Of a stretch of 64,000 bases of DNA, positions 10,808 to 21,100 are shown in pieces; within the stretch, counting starts at the first letter, position 1; each line of letters begins with the position of its first letter. The notes beneath the pieces are model-generated. The model made no database searches and was not told where the DNA came from. It saw only the letters and a list, made by a program, of their open reading frames with translations. The stretch lies in assembly GCF_039555335.1 (NCBI RefSeq), contig NC_092642.1, forward strand, positions 16,955,208-17,019,207, written 5' to 3'. Source of the stretch: Amphiura filiformis (Eukaryota; Echinodermata; Ophiuroidea; Amphilepidida; Amphiuridae). Both the position numbers and the translations under genes were made by a program.

Positions 10808-11930
10808 GTGCTCGAGATAGGAAACATAGGGCTTTACAGGGATGACGGACTTGCGACAATACATGGCAAATCTCCATCAGAAATTGAAAAAATTAAAAAA
10901 CGCCAGTGCTCAACCTTTACCAAGGAATTCGGCTTAAAAATCACGGCGGAAGCAAACCAACATGTTGTGAACTTTCTGGATGTAACTTTAGACTTACAAC
11001 AAAACACATTCCAACCATACAGGAAACCCGGAGACACTCCCGTGTACATAAACATCCAATCGAACCGGGCCCCCAACCATACTGAAGGAAGTCCCCAAAT
11101 CCATATCTAAACGGATTTCCTCCCTCTCTGACTCCGAGGAGTCTTTTAATAATGCCATCCCATCCTACCAAAACGCACTGAAGGAATCTGGCTTTTCACA
11201 CAAATGCACCTTCCAAGAGAAACCCCAAAACCACCAGCCTAGAAGAAACCAACGTAAACGGAAAATTCTATGGTTCAACCCACCCTACTCAAAAAATGTT
11301 ACCACGGATGTAGGCAAAGAATTTTTCAAACTTTTAGACACTCCTGCGGATTCCACACTGAGTAAAATCTTTAGCCTAACAGAAACACAGTCAAACTGAG
11401 CTACTCGTGTACCGAAATCATCTCTAGCATAATCAACTCCCACAACAAAAAAATCCTTGATGCCCCAAACAAAGGCACTGAAATAGAACATTTGTGCAAC
11501 TGTCCCAAGAAAGCAAAGCCGAACTGCCCGCTTGAAGGCCAATGCCTTACCAGAAACATCATCTACAAGGCAACTGTAAGCGCTGAAACGAGCCTACCAA
11601 ACAGTACATCGGCCTCACCTCCACTACATTCAAAGAAAGACTAGGAAACCACACCCACTCCTTCAAAATGAAATCTAATATTCGACCGAACTATCTAAGC
11701 ATATTTGGCATCTCAAAGATAAAGGCATCACAGACTTTAACATAAAATGGTCCATAATTCAGCAGGCAGCGCCTTATAATCCAGCAACAAAATGGTGCAA
11801 TTTATGCCTAACCGAAAAATACTTCATCATGATTTCTCAAAATAACTCATCTCTGAATAAACGCTCTGAACTCATCGCAAACTGTAGGCACAGAAACAAA
11901 TATAAACTCACCCACTTTAGCATCACCTGA
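10808..11930 (+). pseudogene. Penelope-like retroelement: RT C-terminal part and GIY-YIG endonuclease, frameshifted
   Basis: An open frame at 10808-11110 has the reverse-transcriptase motif YRDDGL with downstream 'FLDVTLDL' and 'PYRKPGDTPVYI', typical of Penelope-like RTs. After frameshifts and stops, another frame near 11565-11670 encodes the GIY-YIG nuclease core: IYKATV, then YIGLTSTTFKERLGNH (tyrosines and Arg retained). A third stretch ends with KHIWHLKDKG, a Cys-x2-Cys 'CNLCLTEK' and 'NKRSEL...CRHRNK', stopping at TGA 11928-11930. The N-terminal RT is missing. This family inserts by target-primed reverse transcription using the GIY-YIG nuclease; this copy cannot make a full protein. The 3' untranslated region continues to about 13080 and carries a hammerhead-like motif. 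Confidence 0.8.
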
Positions 11931-11963
11931 GTAACTTTCAGATGGCAACCCAAGAACTGATGC

Positions 11964-12916
11964 AACTTTTCTTCACACCACTCCACGCCATACATAAATT
12001 CTCCCAGTCACATTTCCCCAATATGAAATTTTTAATTTTAATTCTTTTAAAGTTCGGCAGAGGCGGGGTTCGAACTCACGGCTCACCGCTTTGGCTAGTA
12101 TCACGTATACCATACGTCCAGCGCCTTAGACCGCTCGACCACGAAGAACTTGATAGTGTCATCGCAACTTCATTACTGCATCATATTTTGGAATTTTATC
12201 TGCTTAAAACATTAATGTGTATTATAATAAAGCTACCATTATTTATATTGTTGAATTCTCAAGCGCATAGAGACAATTAATACGAGGGTCCTATGAATAG
12301 GCCTACATACACAATACATAAAATCGATTTTGATATCGGCCATGTGCTCTGCTGTGCATGTGGTTTCCCGCAGTGGCGGAAGTTGTATTACGAAGTGCAT
12401 CCGAACTCCATTTTGAAGCAAATGATTTTGACAAGGCATTGGATTGTTCCAGTTTGCATCCTAAATCCACATTAGACCCCTAATTTTATTTACAAAATCA
12501 AACGATTAGATTATCATAACAACAAAACGTTAATCTTTTGTCGGATCTAATGTGAAAATTACATTAAAAAATACAGTTTTTACAGAATTAATTTTCACTT
12601 AATTCCAACAAAAAAAATGGCGTATATAAGATTGAAATAAATTATCTACCTTCTATACTAGATCAATTGTGACGCAAGTTGTTATCAAAAATTGTTGTGA
12701 TAGATGTACAGTTAATATTCATATATTCCATTACCTATCTGATGGTACAGTTTTTACACAGAAAATATTTATTTGAAAAACCTGCCACTCGGCTTTTTCC
12801 GGAAAGGTCACAGGGTCGCCGTGACCTGTGCAATAATTACAATTAAAATTTATCTTATTCTAACAGCAAGCGTTTCTAGAATATATTATGGCGAAATGTG
12901 GTGTAACTTTTCTTCA
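11964..12916. mobile_element. 0.93 kb insertion in the Penelope 3' region, 12 bp target duplication
   Basis: AACTTTTCTTCA is present at 11964-11975 and again at 12905-12916, and the inverted Penelope copy near 6650-6672 has one such word with continuous flanks. The inserted DNA is therefore 11976-12904. Its ends are imperfect inverted repeats: CACCAC...CGCCATA...TTCT on the left, and the same pattern in reverse at the right (GCGAAATGTGGTG). There is no poly-A tail and no ORF with a domain. It carries a tRNA-like segment on the minus strand. Probably a non-autonomous DNA element with an unusually long target duplication. Confidence 0.75.
12051..12150 (-). tRNA. tRNA-like sequence (degenerate, Leu/Ser-like), not a functional tRNA
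   Basis: The minus strand reads GTGGTCGAGCGGTCTAAGGCGC, an A-box/D-arm of the Leu/Ser type, then GAGTTCGAACCCC, a B-box/T-loop, ending CCGAACTT. The acceptor stem has mismatches (GTTCTTC against GCCGAAC) and the T stem has one. The anticodon region is too long and does not fold cleanly. It is best read as a tRNA-derived module of a SINE or a captured tRNA pseudogene, because it sits inside a mobile insertion. Confidence 0.45.
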
Positions 12917-12989
12917 AGTAGTTTTATTGTTTGTAATCAATATATGTAATCAATATTAATTTGCTCTCTTGTTATTATGTGTGGACTTT

Positions 12990-13057
12990 TTTACACCAGT
13001 CTGATGAATTGCCAGCAAACTGCTGGCTTGAAACTGTCAGTATAGCTAGAATGTAAA
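12990..13057 (+). ncRNA. Second hammerhead-ribozyme-like motif (plus-strand Penelope copy, partly decayed)
   Basis: It has the same order as the inverted copy: TTTACA, ACCAGT, CTGATGA (13001-13007), stem II GCCAGC/GCTGGC, GAAA (13030-13033), CTGTCAG, TA, ... TGTAAA (13052-13057). Compared with the other copy it has one extra A after CTGATGA and extra bases after the cleavage triplet, so the core geometry is disturbed and activity is less likely. Confidence 0.5.
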
Positions 13058-13078
13058 TTACAAATCTGCCTTTTGGAC

Positions 13079-13277
<199 letters not shown>

Positions 13278-13434
13278 ATGTATAGGCCTTATTGAGTTTA
13301 CTACTGCACAGATGGAGGCAGTTGTTTTTTAACCTCTTGGAAGGGGGACAAAAAGTTTTGTATGTTTAAAAGGGGGGTCAAAAGTTTCAGGTTCTCTGGA
13401 TGGGGGTCAAAAAAGTTATTATTATAATTAATAA

Positions 13435-13435
<1 letters not shown>

Positions 13436-13482
<47 letters not shown>

Positions 13483-13548
13483 TTATTATTATTACAATAA
13501 TTATTATTATTATTATTTTTATTATTATAGGCCTAATTATTATAATAG

Positions 13549-13584
<36 letters not shown>

Positions 13585-13588
13585 GTTA

Positions 13589-13632
<44 letters not shown>

Positions 13633-13635
13633 GTA
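13436..13635. repeat. (ATT)n microsatellite
   Basis: About 200 bases of ATT units with a few interruptions (TTTT, TACAATAA, TAGGCCTAA, GTTATTGTT). It generates poly-Leu and poly-Asn frames that are not genes. Confidence 0.95.
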
Positions 13636-13949
13636 GGGCCGTTCGCCGCGATTTTGTTCAATTTTGAAATCGCTCACTAGGCCTATCTTCAAAATAATCA
13701 GAGAAAAATGTAAAGTCATGCCATGCGCCCTTGAACTGGTCGTCACCCTGCTGGTAGTTTGTTACGCATGGACGAAGTTAACGAACACATGCACGACAAC
13801 TGAGTACTGCATGTAGATTTGTTATTGTGCATAGCTGGATTACACCATTGAATATAGTTGTGTGGAATAAATTTCCAAGACCCTATGTGGTACAATATAA
13901 TACACAATAAGTGGTGGTGTGTGGCGGTATTGATAAAACTAACACTAAA

Positions 13950-14838
13950 GGTCAATCTACACAGTGCGATTCTGCCGCATGCGAATTTTAACATCTGGTT
14001 TTCTTTGATTGATGACTGGTGCGGGCGTTCAATATACACAGTGCAATCATTTTGGTGCGATGCAAACTTTCAAAAGTTCAGTGTCCCCACTTTTTCCACA
14101 TAGGTAAGGGATAGTCTGAGTTTGGTCAATTATTGTTCCAAACTACCAGAAATTGTACATTTGCCATAGACAGGCTGTTATATAAGCCTTGACCTTTTTG
14201 AAAATCATCACTGAGGTCTGGGGTAAGTAGGCTATAGAGACAAAAATCTGACTAAATTCATTTAAATTGGTTCTGTTCTCACATCTATTTCATAACTATC
14301 ATATTACCTGAGACCCATGGAATGCTGTTCATGTAAAACTGGGACACTTTTAAATACTTTTCTATATTATCATAGGCCTATATTTTCATTTATCTGTAGT
14401 AAAACAGCATTAGCGAGGCTGTGCTAATTTTTCTTCCGACATCTTCAATAGTTTGCTCTCTTTCCTCCTCGTCATAAAATTCAAAATAACACAGATTTTG
14501 AATATCCAAGAAGGTTATTTGCAACAAATCAAGTGAACAAATTTAGAGAATGGAAAATCCAAATTATGAATGAGTTGATGATCCCTTAACTGTAGTACTG
14601 TGACTCCTTTTCCAGGTGTTTTTTCGGCCACAATTGATTCTGTCCCATTTGGGGAATTGGAATACTGCACGAAAAATAGAACAAGTCCTATTTTGCTGCG
14701 GCATATTTTTGACTTTGATGACCCATGCGGCATGATGCGATGGACCTATTTACACAGTGCATTTTTCCTTGCAGTACTCTCTGGAGCTTTCCGCATGCAG
14801 TCGATCGCACCAAAACCGCACTGTGTAGATTGTGCATA
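13950..14838. mobile_element. Foldback with subterminal TACACAGTGC repeats
   Basis: CAATCTACACAGTGCG at about 13954-13969 is matched in reverse complement at 14815-14830. A second, inner pair (TATACACAGTGCAAT near 14035; TTTACACAGTGCATTT near 14749) and GCATGCG/CGCATGC words flank them. The interior has no recognisable protein. It is probably a non-autonomous DNA transposon just upstream of GST gene 1, ending about 175 bp before its start codon, so it could contribute promoter sequence. Confidence 0.6.
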
Positions 14839-15013
14839 AAGTGTATAAGTTACAGTTTAGTGGTCGGTTACAGTTTAGTGGCGTCACAAACGTGGCATGC
14901 ATCAGCATATTTAGTTTGATCAGCAGTCTACCTTTTCCACCTTTAATCTCCGTGCATATGCAAGTCACTGTTTTTTAGCTGTCATTTCTTTTAATACTCA
15001 ATTCTTTATAAAA

Positions 15014-15152
15014 ATGCCGCAATATAAGCTTATTTACTTCAACTCCAAGGGCCGTGCTGAGCTGCCAAGACTGCTCTTTGCCTACGCCGATGTCGAATAT
15101 GAAGATTTCCGATTTGCAAATCGGGAGGAATTTTTGGAGAAAATCAAACCGA
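15014..15152 (+). CDS. GST gene 1, coding exon 1
   Basis: 46 codons plus one base. It starts at the ATG of MPQYKLIYF, which aligns with the start of HPGDS and of gene 2. The donor GTAAGT is at 15153. Confidence 0.93.
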
Positions 15153-18100
15153 GTAAGTATCATCATTGTAGCCGGGCAGCTGATTTGCAGAACCAAAGTC
15201 CAAGTTGTCTTTCCTATGACATTTTGTTTTGTTGAATTGTAATCCCATCTGTTCATAGAAGAATATTAGCGTGTTTGCCAAAATTGCAAGTTTGGGCAAT
15301 TCTAGTAATTTGCATATATCCAAAATGGCCGCCATGTTGAAAATTGATCTTTTGAACCACTTGCCCTAAAATTATGTAGGCCTATAGGCCAAATACCACT
15401 TTTGAAGGGTTTGTGGGTGTGTATATCCATTTCCGATGTTACTTTGTTTCAATTCAAGGTCAAGGTCAGGTGCTAAAGGTCAAGTATCCAAAATGGCCGT
15501 CTGACGGCATCTTGAAAATTGACGTACGGAGTAATAAGTCTACATTCTGGCTGCCCTGGCCCTGTCTTACATATTCATTATTGTCTTTAATCCTAATCTG
15601 TAGACATGCCAACTGGGAGAGTTCCTGTACTTGAGATTGATGGCAAGCTGTACCCCGAGAGTGGTGCCATTTTCCGATACCTAGCGACAGAATTCAGTAA
15701 GTAACATTAAAGGGACACTCAGAGATCTGTTAATACAAATGCCGTTTTTGTTTTAGTGTAGTAGCTAAACATACAATTTCATTTCAACCAATCACGGGAT
15801 ACCAATCTGTCGTTCTCCTTATGCCCGAGGGCCCGAGCATAAGGAACTTTGTCTTACGTCTTACGTCTTACGTCTTACGTCTATCCTTGTCGGTAGGAAT
15901 CTTCATCAGAAGTAACATCACCAACTTTGATACATGATAAGCGTGCTTGGGTGGACGCGCTGCATTACTAATTCATTTCATTAATTTAGTCCCCTTGCTG
16001 CATTGAAGCCTTCTACGGTGGCGGCCTCAACAGTTGATCGTGGAAGATTATTCCACAACGGAATGGTGGAGAGAAAAAATGTGTCCCCATATCTATCTTT
16101 GTTATAGCTGATCTGGATGAACTTCTGTTTGTGGCCTCTGGTTCCTTTATCAGACTGGTGCACCAGGTGATTCTCCGGTGATATTTCCACCAACCCATTT
16201 TCAATCTTGTACATCATGATGACTTTCTTTGTTTTTCTCCTGGCTTCTAGTGTCTCCCATCCCAATTCTTTCAATATCCTGGTGACGGTGCCTTTTTCTC
16301 TGCCGTACTCTCTTTTACAAAATCTTGCAGCTTGCCTCTGGACTCTCTCTAGCCTGCTGTTGTTTGTCTGGTGTGACGAATCCCATGCTGTGGCGGCATA
16401 CTCTAACAAAGGTCTAACGAGGGTTGTATATGCAGCTGATTTAATTTTCTCCTCACAGCCCCATAGGTTTCGACGCAATAAACCGAGAACTCGTTGAGCC
16501 TTTTTGCAAACTTTTGTAATATGGTCACTCCATGTCAATGTGTTGTTGAAGCACACTCCCAGGTACGGATGAGATTCAACTGTCTCCAACTGTTGGCCGC
16601 AGAAACTGTAGACATGTTTCGGTGGATTTCTCACTCCTATTGTCATGGTGACACATTTACTGGGATTGAAGGACATTAACCAATCATCTTGCCACTTCTC
16701 CAGATTAACTAGGTCTTTCTGCAGTGTTGCGGAGATGCTATCCTGGATTGCTGTTGTGTACACAAGACAGTCATCTGCAAAAAGTCTTACACTTGATGTA
16801 ATATTTTCTGCCAAGTCGTTGATGTAGAAAAGGAAGCCAATAGGTCCGAACACTGTACCTTGTGGAACACCAGACAACACCGGGGCCTTTTTGGAGAATT
16901 TTCCATCAACCATCACCCTCTGGGATCTGCCGGTGAGAAAGTCCTGGATCCAATTAGCGATCTGACCTGACATCCCGTAGTGACACAGTTTGTGGATACG
17001 ACGTTTGTGTGGGACTTTGTCAAAGGCCATCTGGAAATCTAATATGGCCATGTCAACCAGCTTGCCTTTTTCAAGTTCTTTGGCAATTTCATCAACAGTC
17101 AGGATAAGTTGTGTCTCAGTAGATCTACGTGGTCTGAAACCATGTTGGTTGTCATTCAAGATGCCGTTGGCTTCAGCATGCCGCATGATGTGACTTGAGA
17201 CGATATGTTCCAGGATCTTGCAGATGACTACAGTTAAGGAAACTGGCCTATAGTTAGAAGCTTCAGTTCTACTGCCTTTTTTGAAGACTGGTGTAATGTT
17301 TGCCTCCTTCCACATGGTTGGTACTTTGCCTGTGTCAATCGAAGTTTGGAATATGTCTGTGAGATATGGGGAGATGTCTTCTGGCACCAGCTTAAGAAAC
17401 CATGGCGGTATCTCATCCGGTCCTTGCGCCTTCGAAGCATTTAAGTCCTTAAGTTGTTTCAGAACACCAGCGTTTGAAATAACAAGTGGTGAGATCTTCC
17501 GAGACTTACTCACTCCGAGGTCAGGTAAATCACCAGCATCCTCTACTGTGAAAACACTTGCAAACTGTTGATTCAGGATCTCAGCTTTAGCACCGCTGTC
17601 ACCAATCAGCTCATCTTCATGGAGCAGGTCTGCAACTCCGTTGTCTTCTTTTCTAAGATTTTTGATATAACTCCAGAAGACTTTGGGGTTATCCTTGAAT
17701 GCTTCTCCTAAGGTATCACTGATGTAGCGAGTTCTTGCAGAACGGAGTTTACGCTGCACATGTTTCCTAAACTTGTTGTAATGGTCCCAATCTCCTTTCC
17801 TTTGGGAAGCCTTGGCAATGTTGTACAGTCTCTGCTTTTTACGACAGAGGCGCCTAAGTGGTCTCCCAAACCACGGTAGATTATAACGCGAAGATGTTAT
17901 CTTGTGTGGTACAAATTCATCAATGATCTGGTGAACTTTCTGGTGAAATTTATTCCATTTACATTCAACATCCTGTCCAGCTGTTTCTAAACTGAAGTGT
18001 GGAAGGAAGTCTCGGAGACTTTTTGTGATACCATCGACGTTCGCCTTGTCTCGCAGAAGAACTTTCCTTTTCACTTTCCTTTTTCTAGTTGGAGTTACAT

Positions 18101-21100
18101 TCACTTCTACCAGTACGTTGAAATGATCAGCCACACCATCGACCACTATTGTTTTATACACTGATGGGGCGTTATTTGTAAAAACTAAGTCCAAAATGTT
18201 TTTCGCTTCCCCCTTGATGCGATTTGGTTCAGTAACCAGTTGAGCGAAGCCATGGTCCTCCGAAAACATGACCAATTTATCTGCAGCAATTTTGCTGTAG
18301 CCACTTTTACAAAATGTGGAGTTGTTAGCCCATTTTATGTTTGGAAGATTGAAATCCCCATTCACCATGATGTGATGAGTATTTATCTTGTCACCCAGTC
18401 TATTAATCGCAGAAGAAAGTTCATCGACATGATGACCCTTGTCGTCGTCTTGCGTACGGTAAAAAGTACCAACAATAAGCGGTTTCCTTCCTTTAACCTG
18501 TATTTCTGACCACACCAGTTCACAGTCAGCTGAGTCTTGAATTTGACTGGAAACTAAGTTCTTTTTGATAGCATGCAGAACACCGCCGCCGCCTTTCTCT
18601 GTGCGATCATTTCTGAATATCACGTACGAATCAGGAAATATCTCACTACTGCTGATCTCTTCATTAAGCCATGTTTCTGTCCCACAAATTAAATCCGGTT
18701 GGTAGTCTTCAATCAATGCAGCCACGTCGGCTGCTTTCTGCTTCACACTCTGGAAGTTAACAAGCAGAATTCTGAGTTTGTTTTTCTGGCCCGCGCTTAA
18801 CTTAGGTTTGTCCTTAGTCTTGTTATCTTGAGTCGGTAATGTTACCTCTGGGTTGGTCTCCCCCTCATCATCAGATTCTGGAGTCTCAGATGATGTAGTA
18901 TCACCGTCGTCCTTATCTTGACATTGTGGACAATGCCACTGATGATTGGATGACGTAAGACTAGTATAGCTGTCTTCCCCCACATCGACACACTGTGCAT
19001 GAAACCAGAAATCGCAGCCATCGCACTGGATGCCGCTATGCACGTTTAATACTGGTTCCATACAATCTGCACAAGGAGCACTACAATTTGTACAGTAATA
19101 GTCACCACCATCCTTTTTCAGTTTCCTAAAAGCACTTTCTGTGACCCCTGCACACTTGAAATGTAGCCACGCCCCACAATCCGAACAAAGTAGTTTCCTG
19201 GCATTAACACGAAATAACCTGCCACAATCCGTACAAGAATCAACCACGCTGTTGTTGACAGGCCCAGGATTTATTTCCACATCCCCGCTTAGGATGATTA
19301 AGTTGAACACAATTGGTTTAGTGATGTACTTCCTCGGGATTACACCTGAGTTAGATCCAATTTTATCTAAAGCAAAGTTTTTCAAGTCCAAAAATCTAGA
19401 TTTCCAAACAGGACACTTCAAATAATTCACCCCAAATGAGCTAAAGTCTTGTTTATCTTGATGAATGTGGGGTTGGAGTTTACATGAAACTGAATAAATT
19501 CCTTCATCAACTTGGAAAAGTTCGTCAACGCTCACTGCCAAAATGGTTTCAAAACCTAAAAACCTTACCGGAAGCCATGATGATTGGTTCTGGAAATCGT
19601 ATGAAAAACGAGTAGTAGATGGAAAATACAAAACCCTTCTTGCAAGGTGGTAGGTAGCAAGCACCAGTAGCGTACGATGGAAGGTATCAAGAAAAGATTT
19701 TTTCCGTTGATACATGGTTTGGTAGTATTTCAACAGGCAAGTTGTAATTTACACTGACAAAGATGGCCGATATTCCCGCCAAAGTCGAAGAATTCCGCAC
19801 CCCTGACGATGTATTGCACTGTGTAAAATGGCCGATGTCCCAGTACACTCCCGTATGATGAGATGAGTTATTGCACAAAGTTCACAAAGTTCACCATTCA
19901 CAAATACCAAAAACACCAAAATTTTAATTCAGAAGAAACTCATAAGGTTAAAAGACGATATGCCGTCGATTAAAAGTCAATATTGACGCTAAAAATTTAA
20001 AATATGATAAAAATATTGCAGCTCAACCGGGAGCTCAAATGAAACACGTCCACCCGCGACTACAGCACGAAACAAAACCCAAAAATCTGTGCAAAGACTA
20101 ACGCTTCCTCAAAGACAAACGTTTAGGTTTTATTTTATTTGTCGACAGTTCTGAGAAGAATGTGGTTTAAGGGTATTTTCCGCCTTTTCAACCATTTTAA
20201 AGCGACCTTGGGCATTTTACAGATATTTTTTGTCCGCGGCCGATTCTGAAGACCCTAATGTGATGTAGCCATCAATTATTATTAAACGCATTATTTGTAA
20301 TGGTTTTATCAGTACAAACAACATTTGCAGTATGATCAAGCAAAATCAGTCTGAAGTAGGCCTAGTACATATTCAATTTTCAGTTTCTAGGATTGTAAGC
20401 AGCATTTACAAAGCTGTATTTTGCAGAAAACCACGTTGAATTTGGGCAACCAGTTCAAAAGATATGGGCAGTAAGAGAGTTTCCAAAACAATAGGATACA
20501 AGAGGAAACATTTCATTCGTATGGCTATATCTCAAAATCAGTATATCCGACTTCCGACTGATTTTGCTTGATCACATCACTTTTGTAAATGTTTGTATAT
20601 AATTTACTAGAGAATTACATAATCTGACTCTGAGTCTATCACCATTCATGTTTATAGCGGTCCAGAGAGGATATGCGATTCCCCATTGGTCCATTACATG
20701 CAATGTATTGTTCTATTCAAGAAAAATGTGATTCGAATTAATGATTAATTAACAATTTGTCACTAAAACACATTTCGTCACCAAAAAGAACCTATCAAAC
20801 CATATCACCCAACTACCTCTTTTACAACAAGTTCCTTTAAATGGGCGTGGTCCAATATTTTCATATACACTTCTAGTGCATCACTCCATTGTTTATTATC
20901 CATTTTGTCCAGTGCATTATATTTTACGAATCACTCTTCAGCGAGGTTATCTGAAGTCAGCGAGGTTATCTGAAGTCAGCGTGCACAATTATATAAACCT
21001 GCACGCTAAACAAAAGAATTTAGATAACGTGCACGCTAAACTGCACGCTAAACAAAAGAATCTAGATAATACGTGCACGCTGCCCTTTTATAACCTCAAG

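Larger units (their letters stand above)
15851..19800 (-). mobile_element. CR1/L2-clade non-LTR retrotransposon, apparently intact ORF
   Basis: The minus-strand element is bounded on the 3' side by the heptamer tail. Its 5' limit is not defined; I see no clear target duplication, and the 19733-20100 stretch may hold its 5' untranslated region. It lies in intron 2 of GST gene 1, antisense to the gene. Confidence 0.85.

Noticed and set aside
10539..10820. 93-codon ORF upstream of the Penelope RT remnant as part of its coding region
   Set aside because: No RT motif and different frame; the sequence includes the non-coding GTCCCATATTACCTGC words.
12051..12150. Functional tRNA-Leu/Ser gene
   Set aside because: Acceptor and T stems contain mismatches, the anticodon arm does not fold, and it lies inside a mobile insertion.
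13400..13746. Poly-Leu and poly-Asn ORFs
   Set aside because: Direct translation of an (ATT)n microsatellite.
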